64,000 bases of DNA from Bacteroides oleiciplenus YIT 12058 (GCF_000315485.1 NZ_JH992946.1:124001-188000), one strand, 5' to 3'. Counted from the first letter of the stretch, positions 52,877 to 61,646 are shown. Translations and numbers: made by a program. Notes: generated from the letters alone by a model not told the origin.

Positions 52877-53647
52877 ATGAAACGAATAATCAGTGTAGTT
52901 TGCGTGCTGTTCTCTTTGTTGTCCCTTTCGGCACAGGAGACTTATCAGAAAGAAACCTTTATTTCTTCCCGCGGTGATACGTTGCCCTATCGCCTGCTTC
53001 TTCCCGAAACGGCGAAAGCCGGAGAAAAATACCCTTTAGTGCTTTTCCTGCACGGTGCCGGAGAGCGTGGCAACGACAATGAAAGACAGTTGACGCATGG
53101 AGGACAGATGTTCCTCAATCCGGTAAACAGAGAGAAGTATCCTGCATTCGTGCTTGTGCCGCAATGTCCTGTGGCAGGTTATTGGGCGTATATGGAACGT
53201 CCTGCTTCATTCATGCCGGGTGAGATGCCATTGGATAATCCCCTCACTCCTGTATTTCAGACAGTGAAAGATTTGCTGGATACGTACTTGGCAATGCCGC
53301 AGGTTGATAAGAACCGCATTTATATAATAGGGCTCTCCATGGGCGGCATGGGTACGTTTGATATGGCTATCCGTTATCCTGAGATATTCGCAGCCGCAGT
53401 TCCTGTCTGCGGAACGGTGAACCCTGCCCGATTGAAAGCTGCCAAACAGGTGAAATTCCGTATCTTCCACGGCGATGCCGACAATGTGGTTACTCCGGAA
53501 GGTTCGCGTGCGGCATATAAAGCCTTGAAAGCAGCAGGTGCTGACGTAGAATACATCGAATTCCCCGGTTGCAATCATGGCAGTTGGAATCCTGCATTCA
53601 ATTATCCCGGATTTATGGAGTGGATATTCAGTCAGAAGAAAAAATGA
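52877..53647 (+). CDS. Secreted alpha/beta-hydrolase (esterase, CE1/DLH-like)
   Basis: 256 aa from MKRIISVVCVLFSLLSLSAQ (Sec signal). Catalytic triad: Ser in GLSMGGMGTFD (GxSxG), Asp in IFHGDADNVVTP, His in GCNHGSWNPAFN. The oxyanion region is LVLFLHGAGERGNDN. It matches dienelactone-hydrolase/phospholipase-carboxylesterase-type enzymes found in PULs, where they remove acyl groups. It is the last gene of the susC-led operon and is followed by a strong terminator. Confidence 0.9.
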   Translation: MKRIISVVCVLFSLLSLSAQETYQKETFISSRGDTLPYRLLLPETAKAGEKYPLVLFLHGAGERGNDNERQLTHGGQMFLNPVNREKYPAFVLVPQCPVAGYWAYMERPASFMPGEMPLDNPLTPVFQTVKDLLDTYLAMPQVDKNRIYIIGLSMGGMGTFDMAIRYPEIFAAAVPVCGTVNPARLKAAKQVKFRIFHGDADNVVTPEGSRAAYKALKAAGADVEYIEFPGCNHGSWNPAFNYPGFMEWIFSQKKK

Positions 53648-53672
53648 AATTGATGAAACTCTCTTATTTTGT

Positions 53673-53702
53673 GGGCACTCTTTTAGGAGAGTGCCCTTTT
53701 CA
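53673..53702 (+). terminator. Terminator of the PUL operon
   Basis: GGGCACTCT (53673-53681) pairs with AGAGTGCCC (53688-53696), followed by TTTT. Confidence 0.85.
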
Positions 53703-53733
53703 TTTCCTGTGGTACTCTAAGTATTTTCTTATT

Positions 53734-55581
53734 TTATAGATTATTCTCTGTATAATCCCCATTCGCTTTAATCAGCTCGATCAGCTTTTCCACCGCTTCT
53801 TCTTCGGGAATGTTCTTTTCGATGCATTCTTTCTTCTTATACAGGCTGACTTTCCCGCGTCCGGCACCCACGTAACCATAGTCGGCATCCGCCATTTCGC
53901 CCGGGCCGTTCACTATGCATCCCATGATACCTATCTTCAAGCCTTTCAGATGCGAGGTTGCCGCTTTCACGCGGGCTATGGTGCTTTGTAAATCGAACAG
54001 GGTGCGGCCGCAACCGGGACAGGAGATGAACTCCGTCTTGCTGGTACGCACGCGTCCGGCTTGCAGGATGCCGAAGGCGGTGGCGTCTACCACGGCATGG
54101 CTGAGGCTTCCCTGATTGAACAGGAAGATACCGTCGCACAAACCATCGAAGATAAGCGCTCCCATGTCAGCGGCAGATTTTATCTGTAAGTCTTCCGCCT
54201 CATTTTCCATGTAGTGCTGGAAGAAAACAACCGGGTTTTTCAATCCCTCTTTCATCAATTGATGAACCAGGGCGCGGTGTTCGCCGAGCCGGTTGGGGTG
54301 GTTGCTTTGTGACACAATCACTACTTCGGGATGATGTTTCAGGCAGGCAATCACCTCCTCTGTCTGTGCCATGTAGGGCATGAAAAGAAACTTCAAATCT
54401 GCCTGGCAACTACCCATGAGGGGGAGTTGCTCGTAGTTGAAAGCAGGATACGTTCCGACTTCTCCTTGCCATACGTCGGCATCGAGGATATATTCTACTC
54501 CCTGCTCGCGTACTTCCGGCAGTGCACGGCCTGCATAGATATAATCGGGAGTGAATTGCGGGTTCGTTTCAAACTTTCCGTCCATGCGCTCGGCAATCAC
54601 TACCGGCAGATGTTCTCCGCCAATGTTGCGCACGGCTGCCGTTTCGCGCCGGGAGGGGGAGAGGTAGTTGAAGTCTTCCGCTTCCACTCCGGGAATGTAG
54701 GGATGGTTCTGATGCTGCATGATGTAGTCTACCAGTTTGCGGGCAACAGGTATCTCTGCCTCGGGTGCTTCGCTCAAAGACACACGGATGGTGTCACCCA
54801 GACCATCGGATAGTAAGGCACCGATGCCCAGGGCGGACTTGATGCGTCCGTCTTCACCGTCTCCGGCTTCCGTTACGCCAAGGTGCAGGGGGAAGTGCAT
54901 TCCCTCTTTCTCCATCACGGCAGCCAGCAGGCGTACGGTCTTCACCATCACCACCGTATTAGAGGCCTTGATGGAAATCACGACGTCTGTGAAGTTCTCT
55001 TCCACACAGATGCGCAGGAATTCCATGCATGACTCCACCATACCTTCCGGTGTATCGCCATAGCGGGACATAATGCGGTCGGACAGTGAGCCGTGGTTCA
55101 CGCCGATGCGGATGGCTGTGTAGTTCTCCTTGCAGATATTGAGGAAGGGGACGAAGCGGTCGCGTATCTTTTGCAACTCCTGTGCGTACTCCTCGTCCGT
55201 ATATTCCAGATGCTTGAAGGTGCGGGCGGCGTCCACATAATTGCCCGGATTGATGCGTACCTTCTCCACATACTGTGCCGCTACGTCGGCCACCTTCGGG
55301 TTGAAGTGGATGTCGGCTACTAACGGAACCATATATCCGTCCTGGCGCAGTGCGGCGTTGATGTTCATCAGATTTTCCGCTTCCTTGATGCCTTGTGCCG
55401 TGAGGCGCACGTATTCGCCTCCTGCATCTACAATCTGTTTAGCTTGTGCCGCGCAGGCTTCGGTATCCTGTGTGGCAGTGTTCGTCATACTCTGTATGCG
55501 TATAGGATTGGAGCCGCCCATAGGGGTGGCTCCAATGTTTACTTCTGATGTTTCCCGACGGGAATAGTTGAATAAATCCAC
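53734..55581 (-). CDS. ispG: 4-hydroxy-3-methylbut-2-en-1-yl diphosphate synthase (long form)
   Basis: 615 aa. It makes HMBPP in the MEP isoprenoid pathway using a [4Fe-4S] cluster. The TIM-barrel part has IRIQSMTNTATQDTEACAAQ, PLVADIHFNPKVA, VRINPGNYVD and IRIGVNHGSL. The reductase-like C-domain carries the cluster cysteines in CPGCGRTLFDL and GIMGCIVNGPGEMADADYGY. About 200 residues are inserted between the two, as in the IspG of Bacteroidetes, Chlamydiae and plants, while proteobacterial IspG is ~370 aa. Last gene of a minus-strand cluster with purE and gcvH. Confidence 0.97.
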   Translation of the reverse strand: MDLFNYSRRETSEVNIGATPMGGSNPIRIQSMTNTATQDTEACAAQAKQIVDAGGEYVRLTAQGIKEAENLMNINAALRQDGYMVPLVADIHFNPKVADVAAQYVEKVRINPGNYVDAARTFKHLEYTDEEYAQELQKIRDRFVPFLNICKENYTAIRIGVNHGSLSDRIMSRYGDTPEGMVESCMEFLRICVEENFTDVVISIKASNTVVMVKTVRLLAAVMEKEGMHFPLHLGVTEAGDGEDGRIKSALGIGALLSDGLGDTIRVSLSEAPEAEIPVARKLVDYIMQHQNHPYIPGVEAEDFNYLSPSRRETAAVRNIGGEHLPVVIAERMDGKFETNPQFTPDYIYAGRALPEVREQGVEYILDADVWQGEVGTYPAFNYEQLPLMGSCQADLKFLFMPYMAQTEEVIACLKHHPEVVIVSQSNHPNRLGEHRALVHQLMKEGLKNPVVFFQHYMENEAEDLQIKSAADMGALIFDGLCDGIFLFNQGSLSHAVVDATAFGILQAGRVRTSKTEFISCPGCGRTLFDLQSTIARVKAATSHLKGLKIGIMGCIVNGPGEMADADYGYVGAGRGKVSLYKKKECIEKNIPEEEAVEKLIELIKANGDYTENNL

Positions 55582-55588
55582 GATATTT

Positions 55589-55685
55589 AGTGATTAGTGG
55601 TTAGTGATTAGTGATTAACGATTGGTGATATATAAAACTACTATAGTACAGCCTGCTTATCACTAATCACTAACCACTTATCACT
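55589..55685. repeat. Heptad-type repeats forming a 29-base inverted repeat
   Basis: Left arm 55589-55617 and right arm 55657-55685 pair at 27 of 29 positions. Both arms are built from TTAGTGA-like units. It fills the ispG/purE spacer and has no T-run. Confidence 0.75.
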
Positions 55686-55691
55686 CCTTAT

Positions 55692-56201
55692 TTAGTTCGT
55701 TTTAAATTCGTACTTCACCCCTTTCAGCTCCTCGTTCGCCTTTACGATTTTCTTTTTCAGTCCTTCTTTGTAGGCTGCGAAGGTTTCGGCAAGGTTTTCG
55801 TCGCTCAAAGCCAGCATCTGTACGGCAAGAATGGCGGCGTTCATGGTGCCATTGATGGCAACTGTGGCTACGGGGATTCCGGGTGGCATCTGAATGATAG
55901 AATAGAGTGCATCTACGCCATCCAGAACAGAACCTTTAACGGGAACTCCGATAACGGGCAGTGTCGTGTTGGCTGCGATGACTCCGGGCAGCGCGGCGGC
56001 CATGCCGGCTGCTGCAATAATCACTTTCACACCGCGTCCGCGGGCATTCTTGGCAAAATCTTCTACTGCTTCCGGCGTGCGGTGGGCAGAGAGAGCGTTC
56101 ATTTCGAACGGTACATGTAAATCATTTAGCAGTTGAGCCGCCTTTTCCATAACAGGAAGGTCGGAGGTGCTGCCCATGATGATGCTTACTAATGGAGACA
56201 T
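55692..56201 (-). CDS. purE: N5-carboxyaminoimidazole ribonucleotide mutase
   Basis: 169 aa class I PurE, converting N5-CAIR to CAIR in purine synthesis. Motifs: VSIIMGSTSDLPVMEKA (nucleotide-binding start), ALSAHRTPEAV (the SAHR active-site His), IIAAAGMAAALPGVIAA and VIGVPVKG. PPGIPVATVAINGTMNAAI completes the octamer-type site. It lies between gcvH and ispG on the minus strand, with heptad-repeat hairpins on both sides. Confidence 0.97.
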   Translation of the reverse strand: MSPLVSIIMGSTSDLPVMEKAAQLLNDLHVPFEMNALSAHRTPEAVEDFAKNARGRGVKVIIAAAGMAAALPGVIAANTTLPVIGVPVKGSVLDGVDALYSIIQMPPGIPVATVAINGTMNAAILAVQMLALSDENLAETFAAYKEGLKKKIVKANEELKGVKYEFKTN

Positions 56202-56221
56202 AATTATTTAGTTATTAGTGG

Positions 56222-56279
56222 TTAGTGATTAGTGATTAGTAAGCTGATATTGCGCAGCCGACTAATCACTAATCACTAA
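56222..56279. repeat. Heptad-type inverted repeat in the purE/gcvH spacer
   Basis: TTAGTGATTAGTGATTAGT (56222-56240) pairs perfectly with 56261-56279 around a 20-base loop. Same units as 55589-55685. Confidence 0.75.
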
Positions 56280-56282
56280 TAG

Positions 56283-56663
56283 TTAATCGTTAATCAATGC
56301 TTTATAGGCGGCAGCATCCAGCAGGGAGTCGAAGTCAGCGTCAGCGGCCGGTTTCATCTTGATGAGCCAACCTTCGCCGTACGGGTCTTTGTTTACCAGT
56401 TCCGGTTGGTCGGCAAGGGCTTCATTCTGTTCCAGAATCTCTCCGCCTACGGGCAGGAAAAGGTCTGAAATGGTTTTCACTACTTCAATGGTTCCGAATA
56501 CCTCATCGGCAGCCAGCGTTTCGCCTTCTGCCTGGATATCTACGAATACGATGTCACCCAGTTGTGACTGAGCGTAATCGGTGATTCCTACATAAGCTAC
56601 ATCGCCTTCAAGGCGTATCCACTCGTGTTCTTTGGTGTACTTTACATTTTCCGGGAAATTCAT
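56283..56663 (-). CDS. gcvH: Glycine cleavage system H protein
   Basis: 126 aa from MNFPENVKYTKEHEWIRLEG; an ATG two codons earlier is possible. It shows the usual GcvH layout: GITDYAQSQLGDIVFVD, GTIEVVKTISDLFLPVGGEI with the lipoyl Lys63 and NEALADQPELVNKDPYGEGW. It shuttles the aminomethyl group between the P, T and L proteins of the glycine cleavage complex. The partner genes are not in this window. It lies 32 bases after the PAP2-family gene. Confidence 0.95.
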   Translation of the reverse strand: MNFPENVKYTKEHEWIRLEGDVAYVGITDYAQSQLGDIVFVDIQAEGETLAADEVFGTIEVVKTISDLFLPVGGEILEQNEALADQPELVNKDPYGEGWLIKMKPAADADFDSLLDAAAYKALIND

Positions 56664-56695
56664 GATCATTATTTTTAAAGGTTAATACTGTTATA

Positions 56696-57361
56696 TCAAA
56701 AGAGGAAAATACGGAACAGGATATTGCTCAGCGGATGAAGCACCAATAAGGAACAAATCAATCCGACGGCAAAACCTACCAGTACTTCTCCTAATGTATG
56801 ATGTTGCAAAATGATGCGTGCTGTGCCCAAAACACCTGCAATGAGGATGAACAGACACAGCCACCAGATGGGGTTGTATCCGAACAAGGCGCTGAAAGAT
56901 ACTAGTCCGCCTACAATGGCTCCCACACCTGCCATGTGTTCGCTTAACTTCCATTTCAGATTGAGGATGATGCAGATAATCATCATGATGAGGGCGGCAA
57001 GGATAATTCCCGTCATGTACCAGGGGATATTGAGTCGATGCATCATCACCAGACAGAATACGTATGAGGTTATGGTGAGTAGGAACGGCATGAAGCGACG
57101 CTTTCGTTCGCCCAGATCTTCGGGACTAAAACCGTTGATTTTACGGAACAGGAAGATGGTGAGTGTCGGCATGAGGATGGTGAAGCAGTACACTACTCCC
57201 AGCACGATCAGCTTATACTGAATAGGCATGATGCGCAAATATGAGAACAGGAATAAAATCAGGAATGCCAGAAAAGGGATGGAAAACGGCGTAAATATGG
57301 CCGAAATCACGCGGGCTGTCCTGATTAAGGTTCTGTCTGCTACGATATGTTGTTCTTCCAT
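56696..57361 (-). CDS. PAP2-superfamily-like integral membrane protein
   Basis: 221 aa with about six TM helices. The C-terminal part has KWKLSEHMAGVGAIVGG and ARIILQHHTLGEVLVGFAVG, matching the second and third PAP2 phosphatase motifs (SxxH and SRxxxxxHxxxD), though Glu stands where Asp is usual. Motif 1 (KxxxxxxRP) is only partly visible as GERKRRFMPF. Likely a lipid-phosphate phosphatase or a relative with altered activity. It lies between rpoN and gcvH on the minus strand. Confidence 0.75.
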   Translation of the reverse strand: MEEQHIVADRTLIRTARVISAIFTPFSIPFLAFLILFLFSYLRIMPIQYKLIVLGVVYCFTILMPTLTIFLFRKINGFSPEDLGERKRRFMPFLLTITSYVFCLVMMHRLNIPWYMTGIILAALIMMIICIILNLKWKLSEHMAGVGAIVGGLVSFSALFGYNPIWWLCLFILIAGVLGTARIILQHHTLGEVLVGFAVGLICSLLVLHPLSNILFRIFLF

Positions 57362-57380
57362 TGAATTCTCAAATTAATAA

Positions 57381-57435
57381 TTAATAATGAAAGGATGAAA
57401 GGGGGCCACATAGTTTTCATTCTTTCATTATTTAA
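57381..57435. repeat. Imperfect hairpin in the rpoN/PAP2 spacer
   Basis: TTAATAATGAAAGGATGAAA (57381-57400) pairs imperfectly with 57414-57435. AT-rich, so possibly an attenuator or mRNA-processing site between rpoN and the next gene. Confidence 0.4.
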
Positions 57436-57451
57436 CTCTTTCATTCCCCCA

Positions 57452-58942
57452 TTACTTCCTCAGTCTGGCCACAGGTATATTTAACTGTTGCCTGTATTTA
57501 GCCACGGTACGACGGGCTATCGGATAACCTTTCTCTTTTAGAATTTCTGTTAGTTCATCATCCGTATAGGGCTTCTTTTTATCTTCGTTGTCAATGCATT
57601 CCTTCAGAATCTTCCGGATTTCGCGTACAGACATTTCTTCGCCGTCTTCGGTGACATAACCGTCGTTGAAGAAGAACTTTAATGAATAGATGCCGTAGTT
57701 GGTCTGCACATATTTACTGTTACTGACGCGGGAAATAGTCGAAATATCCAGTCCGGTACGTTCTGCAACATCCTTCAATATCATAGGGCGGAGCAGCGAT
57801 TCGTCTCCTTCGAGGAAGAAAGGGCGTTGCAGGTCGATGATGGCTTGCATGGTAGTCATCAGCGTATTTTGGCGTTGTTTCACGGCATCAATGAAGCCTT
57901 GTGCTGCATCCATTTTCTGTTTCAAAAACATCATGGCTTCTTTGGATTCTTTCGACTGGTTTGCCTTGTTTTTGGTGTGCTCCTCCACCATTTCGGTGAA
58001 GTCGCGGCTCATACGCAGTTCCGGTACGTTGCGGTTGTTTAACGTCAGGCCGATGGTGCCGTCATCGTAAGTGTCTACTATGAAGTCAGGAATGATTTGT
58101 TGCATGTTCCGTCCAATGGCTTCACCCAAGGATGCGCCTGGACGTGGATTCAGTTTGCAGATTTCCTTGATGGCTTGTTCGAAGGCGTCTTCTTCCAGAC
58201 CGAGCTTCTGCTGTATCTTGTCCCAGTGCTTGCGGGTGAATTCCTCGTAGCATTCGGAGATGATGGCTTCTTCTATATAAAGCAAAGGGTTTGGGGTGAA
58301 GTGTTGTTGCTCTATCTTACGGCGAATCTGGATGAGCAAACACTCTTGCAGGTTGCGGGCACCCAGTCCGGGAGGATCAAAATCCTGAATGACTTTCAAT
58401 GCTTCATCCAGTTCTTCCGGGGTACATTCGACGCCGGCGTAAATGGCAAGTTCGTCGCAGATGCTGTCCAGTGATTTACGCAGCAAACCGTCGTCGTCCA
58501 GTGAGCCGATCAGATATTCTGCCAGTTCGCGCTGGTGGTCGGTCAGGTTGCGCTCGCCCAACTGCTCTTTCAGGGTTTCGTAGAAGGATATGGCATCGGA
58601 GAAAGGAATCTCTTCTGCTTGTTCGCCTTTGCTGCGGTTGTTTTCCTGCAATTTATAGTCGGGGATGTCGTCCTCGCTCAGATAGTCGCTCAATGAGTCG
58701 TACTCATTGGCTCCATTGTCTTCGGCAGAACTATCTGCGTCCGGACTGTCAGAAAAGTCATCGCTTGCCGTATCCTCTTTCCCTTCTTCCAGGGCAGGAT
58801 TTTCCAGAAGTTCCGCATGTATACGGTCTTCCAACTCTACGGCAGGCAACTCCAGTAGTTTGACTACCAGAATTTGTTGAGGCGATAGTGTCTGTACCTG
58901 CTGTTGCGCCTGAGTTTGTACTTGTCTGGAACCTTGTGCCAT
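57452..58942 (-). CDS. rpoN: RNA polymerase sigma-54 factor
   Basis: 496 aa. The N-terminal Gln-rich activator-binding region has QAQQQVQTLSPQQILVVKLL and LPAVELEDRIHAELLENPAL. An acidic linker rich in Asp/Glu/Ser (about 55-110) follows. The core-binding domain has GLGARNLQECLLIQIRRK, and the DNA-binding part holds LDISTISRVSNSKYVQTN. The C-terminal RpoN box is ARRTVAKYRQQLNIP. The target promoters (GG-N10-GC) and the enhancer-binding partner are not evident in this window. Confidence 0.97.
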   Translation of the reverse strand: MAQGSRQVQTQAQQQVQTLSPQQILVVKLLELPAVELEDRIHAELLENPALEEGKEDTASDDFSDSPDADSSAEDNGANEYDSLSDYLSEDDIPDYKLQENNRSKGEQAEEIPFSDAISFYETLKEQLGERNLTDHQRELAEYLIGSLDDDGLLRKSLDSICDELAIYAGVECTPEELDEALKVIQDFDPPGLGARNLQECLLIQIRRKIEQQHFTPNPLLYIEEAIISECYEEFTRKHWDKIQQKLGLEEDAFEQAIKEICKLNPRPGASLGEAIGRNMQQIIPDFIVDTYDDGTIGLTLNNRNVPELRMSRDFTEMVEEHTKNKANQSKESKEAMMFLKQKMDAAQGFIDAVKQRQNTLMTTMQAIIDLQRPFFLEGDESLLRPMILKDVAERTGLDISTISRVSNSKYVQTNYGIYSLKFFFNDGYVTEDGEEMSVREIRKILKECIDNEDKKKPYTDDELTEILKEKGYPIARRTVAKYRQQLNIPVARLRK

Positions 58943-58969
58943 ACTAAATTCTTTTCTTTATACTCGCCA

Positions 58970-58977
58970 CAAAAATA
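58970..58977 (-). promoter_or_regulatory. -7 box of rpoN promoter
   Basis: Minus strand TATTTTTG (plus CAAAAATA), 27 bases before the rpoN ATG; no clear -33 TTTG. Confidence 0.5.
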
Positions 58978-59054
58978 GTGAATAGTTCGGGGATAAGCTG
59001 CATTTCGGCATAACTTTTTCATGTAAGCATGAAAGCTATGCGCTCAATTTGCAC

Positions 59055-59062
59055 TATCTTTG
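59055..59062 (+). promoter_or_regulatory. Upstream -7 box of the aminopeptidase gene
   Basis: TATCTTTG in the context TTTGCACTATCTTTGC, about 80 bases before a second, better promoter with nearly the same core. No -33 TTTG at the right distance. Confidence 0.4.
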
Positions 59063-59112
59063 CTAAAAGTGAAGATAACCTGCACCTCAGCATTAAAAAT
59101 GAGCAAGCTTAT

Positions 59113-59143
59113 TTTGTACTGCTTTCGGTTTGCATTATCTTTG
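59113..59143 (+). promoter_or_regulatory. Main promoter of the aminopeptidase P gene
   Basis: TTTG (59113-59116), 19 bases, TATCTTTG (59136-59143): full consensus, 29 bases before the ATG at 59173. Confidence 0.72.
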
Positions 59144-59172
59144 CGAATATCAACTTAAAAAATAGCAACGTT

Positions 59173-60546
59173 ATGTTTGATAAAGAAACTTATGTGCAGC
59201 GCAGAGCCCTGCTGAAAAGAAATATCGGCTCCGGAGTATTGTTGTTCCTGGGAAATGATGAACAGGGATTAAATTACGAGGATAATGCTTTCCGCTATCG
59301 TCAAGATTCCACTTTCCTTTACTATTTTGGCTTGTCCTTTGCTGGACTTTCCGCTATAATTGATGTAGACGAGGATAAAGAAATCATCTTTGGAGATGAA
59401 TTGACTATTGATCATATCGTGTGGATGGGCACGCAACCTACTCTGAAAGAAAAAAGCGAACGGGTAGGCATCAGAGAGACACAACCTTCGGCTGAGATTG
59501 TCAGTTATCTGCACAAGGCTGTGCGGAAAGGGCAGACGGTGCATTATCTACCTCCTTATCGTCCTGAACATAAATTGAAATTGATGGATTGGCTGGGTAT
59601 TCCGCCTGCACGTCAGGAGGGCTCAGTGCCGTTTATCCGTGCGGTGGTGGCTCAGCGTAACTATAAATCTGCCGAAGAAATCGTAGAGATAGAAAAGGCG
59701 TGCGACGTCACTGCTGATATGCACATCAAAGCTATGGAGGTAATTCGTCCGGGTATGTACGAATATGAGGTAGTGGCAGAGATGAACCGCGTTGCAGAAA
59801 TGAATAATTGCGAACTCTCTTTCCCGACGATTGCTACAATTAACGGTCAGACTTTGCATAATCATTATCATGGCAATAAGATTAAACCGGGCGACTTGTT
59901 TCTGATTGATGCCGGAGCCGAACTCCCGTCGGGCTATTGCGGCGATATGTCGTCTACCGTGCCTGCTGATAAGACGTTTACTTCGAAGCAGCGTGCTGTT
60001 TATGAAATTCAGAATGCCATGCATCTGGAATCTGTGAAGGCACTCCGTCCGGGTATTCCTTATATGGAGGTTTATGACTTGTCCGCCCGCGTCATGGTGG
60101 AAGGTCTGAAAGGACTGGGACTGATGAAGGGGAATGCGGATGATGCTGTTCACGAAGGTGCTCATGCGTTGTTCTATCCTCATGGCTTGGGACACATGAT
60201 GGGGTTGGATGTTCACGATATGGAGAATCTGGGCGAAGTCTGGGTAGGATATGACGGCCAGCCTAAGAGTACGCAGTTTGGACGCAAATCGCAACGTCTT
60301 GCCATTCCTTTGGAACCGGGCTTTGTACATACCGTTGAGCCGGGTATTTATTTCATCCCCGAACTGATTGATATGTGGAAAGGGGAAAAGAAATTCATGG
60401 ACTTCATCAACTACGATAAAGTGGAAGAATATCGCGACTTTGGCGGTATCCGCAACGAGGAGGATTATCTTATCACTGAAACCGGTGCCCGCCGCTTAGG
60501 CAAGAAGATACCGTTGACGCCGGAAGAGGTGGAGGCTTTGAGATAA
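59173..60546 (+). CDS. Aminopeptidase P family (M24) protein
   Basis: 457 aa from MFDKETYVQRRALLKRNIGS. The N-terminal creatinase-like domain (RYRQDSTFLYYFGLSFAGLS) is followed by the pita-bread M24 domain with all metal ligands: GDLFLIDAGAELPSGYCGDM (two Asp), PHGLGHMMGLDVHD (His), TVEPGIYFIPELID (Glu) and YRDFGGIRNEEDYLI (Glu). It is predicted to remove an N-terminal residue before proline in the cytoplasm. The frame is open upstream to 59029 but that part contains two promoters, so the start is placed at 59173. Confidence 0.94.
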   Translation: MFDKETYVQRRALLKRNIGSGVLLFLGNDEQGLNYEDNAFRYRQDSTFLYYFGLSFAGLSAIIDVDEDKEIIFGDELTIDHIVWMGTQPTLKEKSERVGIRETQPSAEIVSYLHKAVRKGQTVHYLPPYRPEHKLKLMDWLGIPPARQEGSVPFIRAVVAQRNYKSAEEIVEIEKACDVTADMHIKAMEVIRPGMYEYEVVAEMNRVAEMNNCELSFPTIATINGQTLHNHYHGNKIKPGDLFLIDAGAELPSGYCGDMSSTVPADKTFTSKQRAVYEIQNAMHLESVKALRPGIPYMEVYDLSARVMVEGLKGLGLMKGNADDAVHEGAHALFYPHGLGHMMGLDVHDMENLGEVWVGYDGQPKSTQFGRKSQRLAIPLEPGFVHTVEPGIYFIPELIDMWKGEKKFMDFINYDKVEEYRDFGGIRNEEDYLITETGARRLGKKIPLTPEEVEALR

Positions 60547-60573
60547 AATAGAAATTGTTAAGAAGTTATTTCA

Positions 60574-60612
60574 TAAATGATAATTTAGCGCTATGCGCTA
60601 AATTATCATTTA
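60574..60612. terminator. Long perfect hairpin between convergent genes
   Basis: 18-base arms (60574-60591 with 60595-60612, core TTTAGCGC) around a 3-base loop, in the gap between two convergent genes. There is no long T-run, but its position suggests it ends both transcripts. Confidence 0.6.
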
Positions 60613-60633
60613 CTTGTGATATAGCACTTGTCC

Positions 60634-61512
60634 TCAGATAATTTGTCCGTCTTCCGTGATTTTAACTTTCACCTCATTCTTTCCTTGTTCCAGTTCCACC
60701 AGATAATAATTTCCGGCAGGAGTTTCAAAATATTCGGCATCGTCCACTACGTAACCGCTGTATTGTGAAGCATTGATGGCTTCTGTCACCTTTGCCGGAA
60801 GTGTATATACATCCCATGATGTTGAAATCCATTCATACGTTGTGCTGAGCAATACTTCTTTGCTGCGGTTGTCATGTATAATATCAATTTCAATCACTCC
60901 GTGCTCTGCTTCAATTTCGATGATGCGGGCATTGGGGTAGTTCTCTTGTATAAATTCTGTTGCGGCAGTCATCATTTCCGATGGCGTGTCCGGCAGCAGT
61001 GATTCATTATCGCCGTCACCATCATCATTTACGGCTTTGATGAGGATGCCGTCTGCCGAATAATGCAAATCCATATCTACATCCTGTGGAGACTCCACTT
61101 CAATGATATAAATGATTTCTTTCACGGCAGCACGCTCAATGCGGTCTACTTCATTATCTCTTTTCCAGGAAGCATATTCGCTGCTCTCGAAAGAAGTTTT
61201 CACGGCTTGCGGAATAGCATTGTACGGCATTTCCGTTTCTGTCATGTACCAGGTGCCGTCTGCGGTGTACCAGGCTTCTGTTTTATAACCGTTGTCGCTC
61301 TTGTTGTTGAACTCCGCTTTGTAGTATTGTCCTTTCGAAACGGTTTTGGTTTCCCAACTTAGATTGGAAGTGTTGGAGAAGTTGCTGTCGAATGTATTGC
61401 GTACAACCTCGGGAACTTTGGAACTTGGGAGGTCATCATCATTGTCGTTACTGCAACTTTGCAAGCCTATCATGCCCATAGCCAACAGGGCAAAATACAT
61501 TTTCAATTTCAT
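60634..61512 (-). CDS. PepSY-like domain lipoprotein
   Basis: 292 aa. A lipoprotein signal (MKLKMYFALLAMGMIGLQSC) is followed by two or three related ~90-residue units of the PepSY-like (DUF2874) kind: VPEVVRNTFDSNFSNTSNLS with AWYTADGTWYMTETEMPYNA, a central AVKEIIYIIEVESPQDVDMD, and LPAKVTEAINASQYSGYVVD with YYLVELEQGKNEVKVKI. The family is common in Bacteroides as small periplasmic or surface proteins; a protease-inhibitor-like role has been suggested but is not established. Single gene with a possible promoter in the 180-base divergent spacer. Confidence 0.85.
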   Translation of the reverse strand: MKLKMYFALLAMGMIGLQSCSNDNDDDLPSSKVPEVVRNTFDSNFSNTSNLSWETKTVSKGQYYKAEFNNKSDNGYKTEAWYTADGTWYMTETEMPYNAIPQAVKTSFESSEYASWKRDNEVDRIERAAVKEIIYIIEVESPQDVDMDLHYSADGILIKAVNDDGDGDNESLLPDTPSEMMTAATEFIQENYPNARIIEIEAEHGVIEIDIIHDNRSKEVLLSTTYEWISTSWDVYTLPAKVTEAINASQYSGYVVDDAEYFETPAGNYYLVELEQGKNEVKVKITEDGQII

Positions 61513-61638
61513 AGCTATTTGTTCTTTTAGTGTTATTAATGTTATTATTTTGTCAGATTATTACTGATTATACTGCAAAGATGGCGGGCAATTCTGGAAG
61601 AAATTGGGAATTTGGGGGCAAAAGTGGATTATAAATTC

Positions 61639-61646
61639 TATATTTG
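61639..61646 (+). promoter_or_regulatory. -7 box of the DUF418 gene
   Basis: TATATTTG, 47 bases before the ATG. The nearest TTTG (61611-61614) is 24 bases away, longer than usual. Confidence 0.45.

Noticed and set aside
55589..56279. CRISPR array
   Set aside because: Units are only 7-14 bases, have no constant-length spacers, and no cas genes are near.
59029..59172. 48-residue N-terminal extension of the aminopeptidase
   Set aside because: This stretch contains two promoter cores and no homology to the family; the domain begins at 59173.
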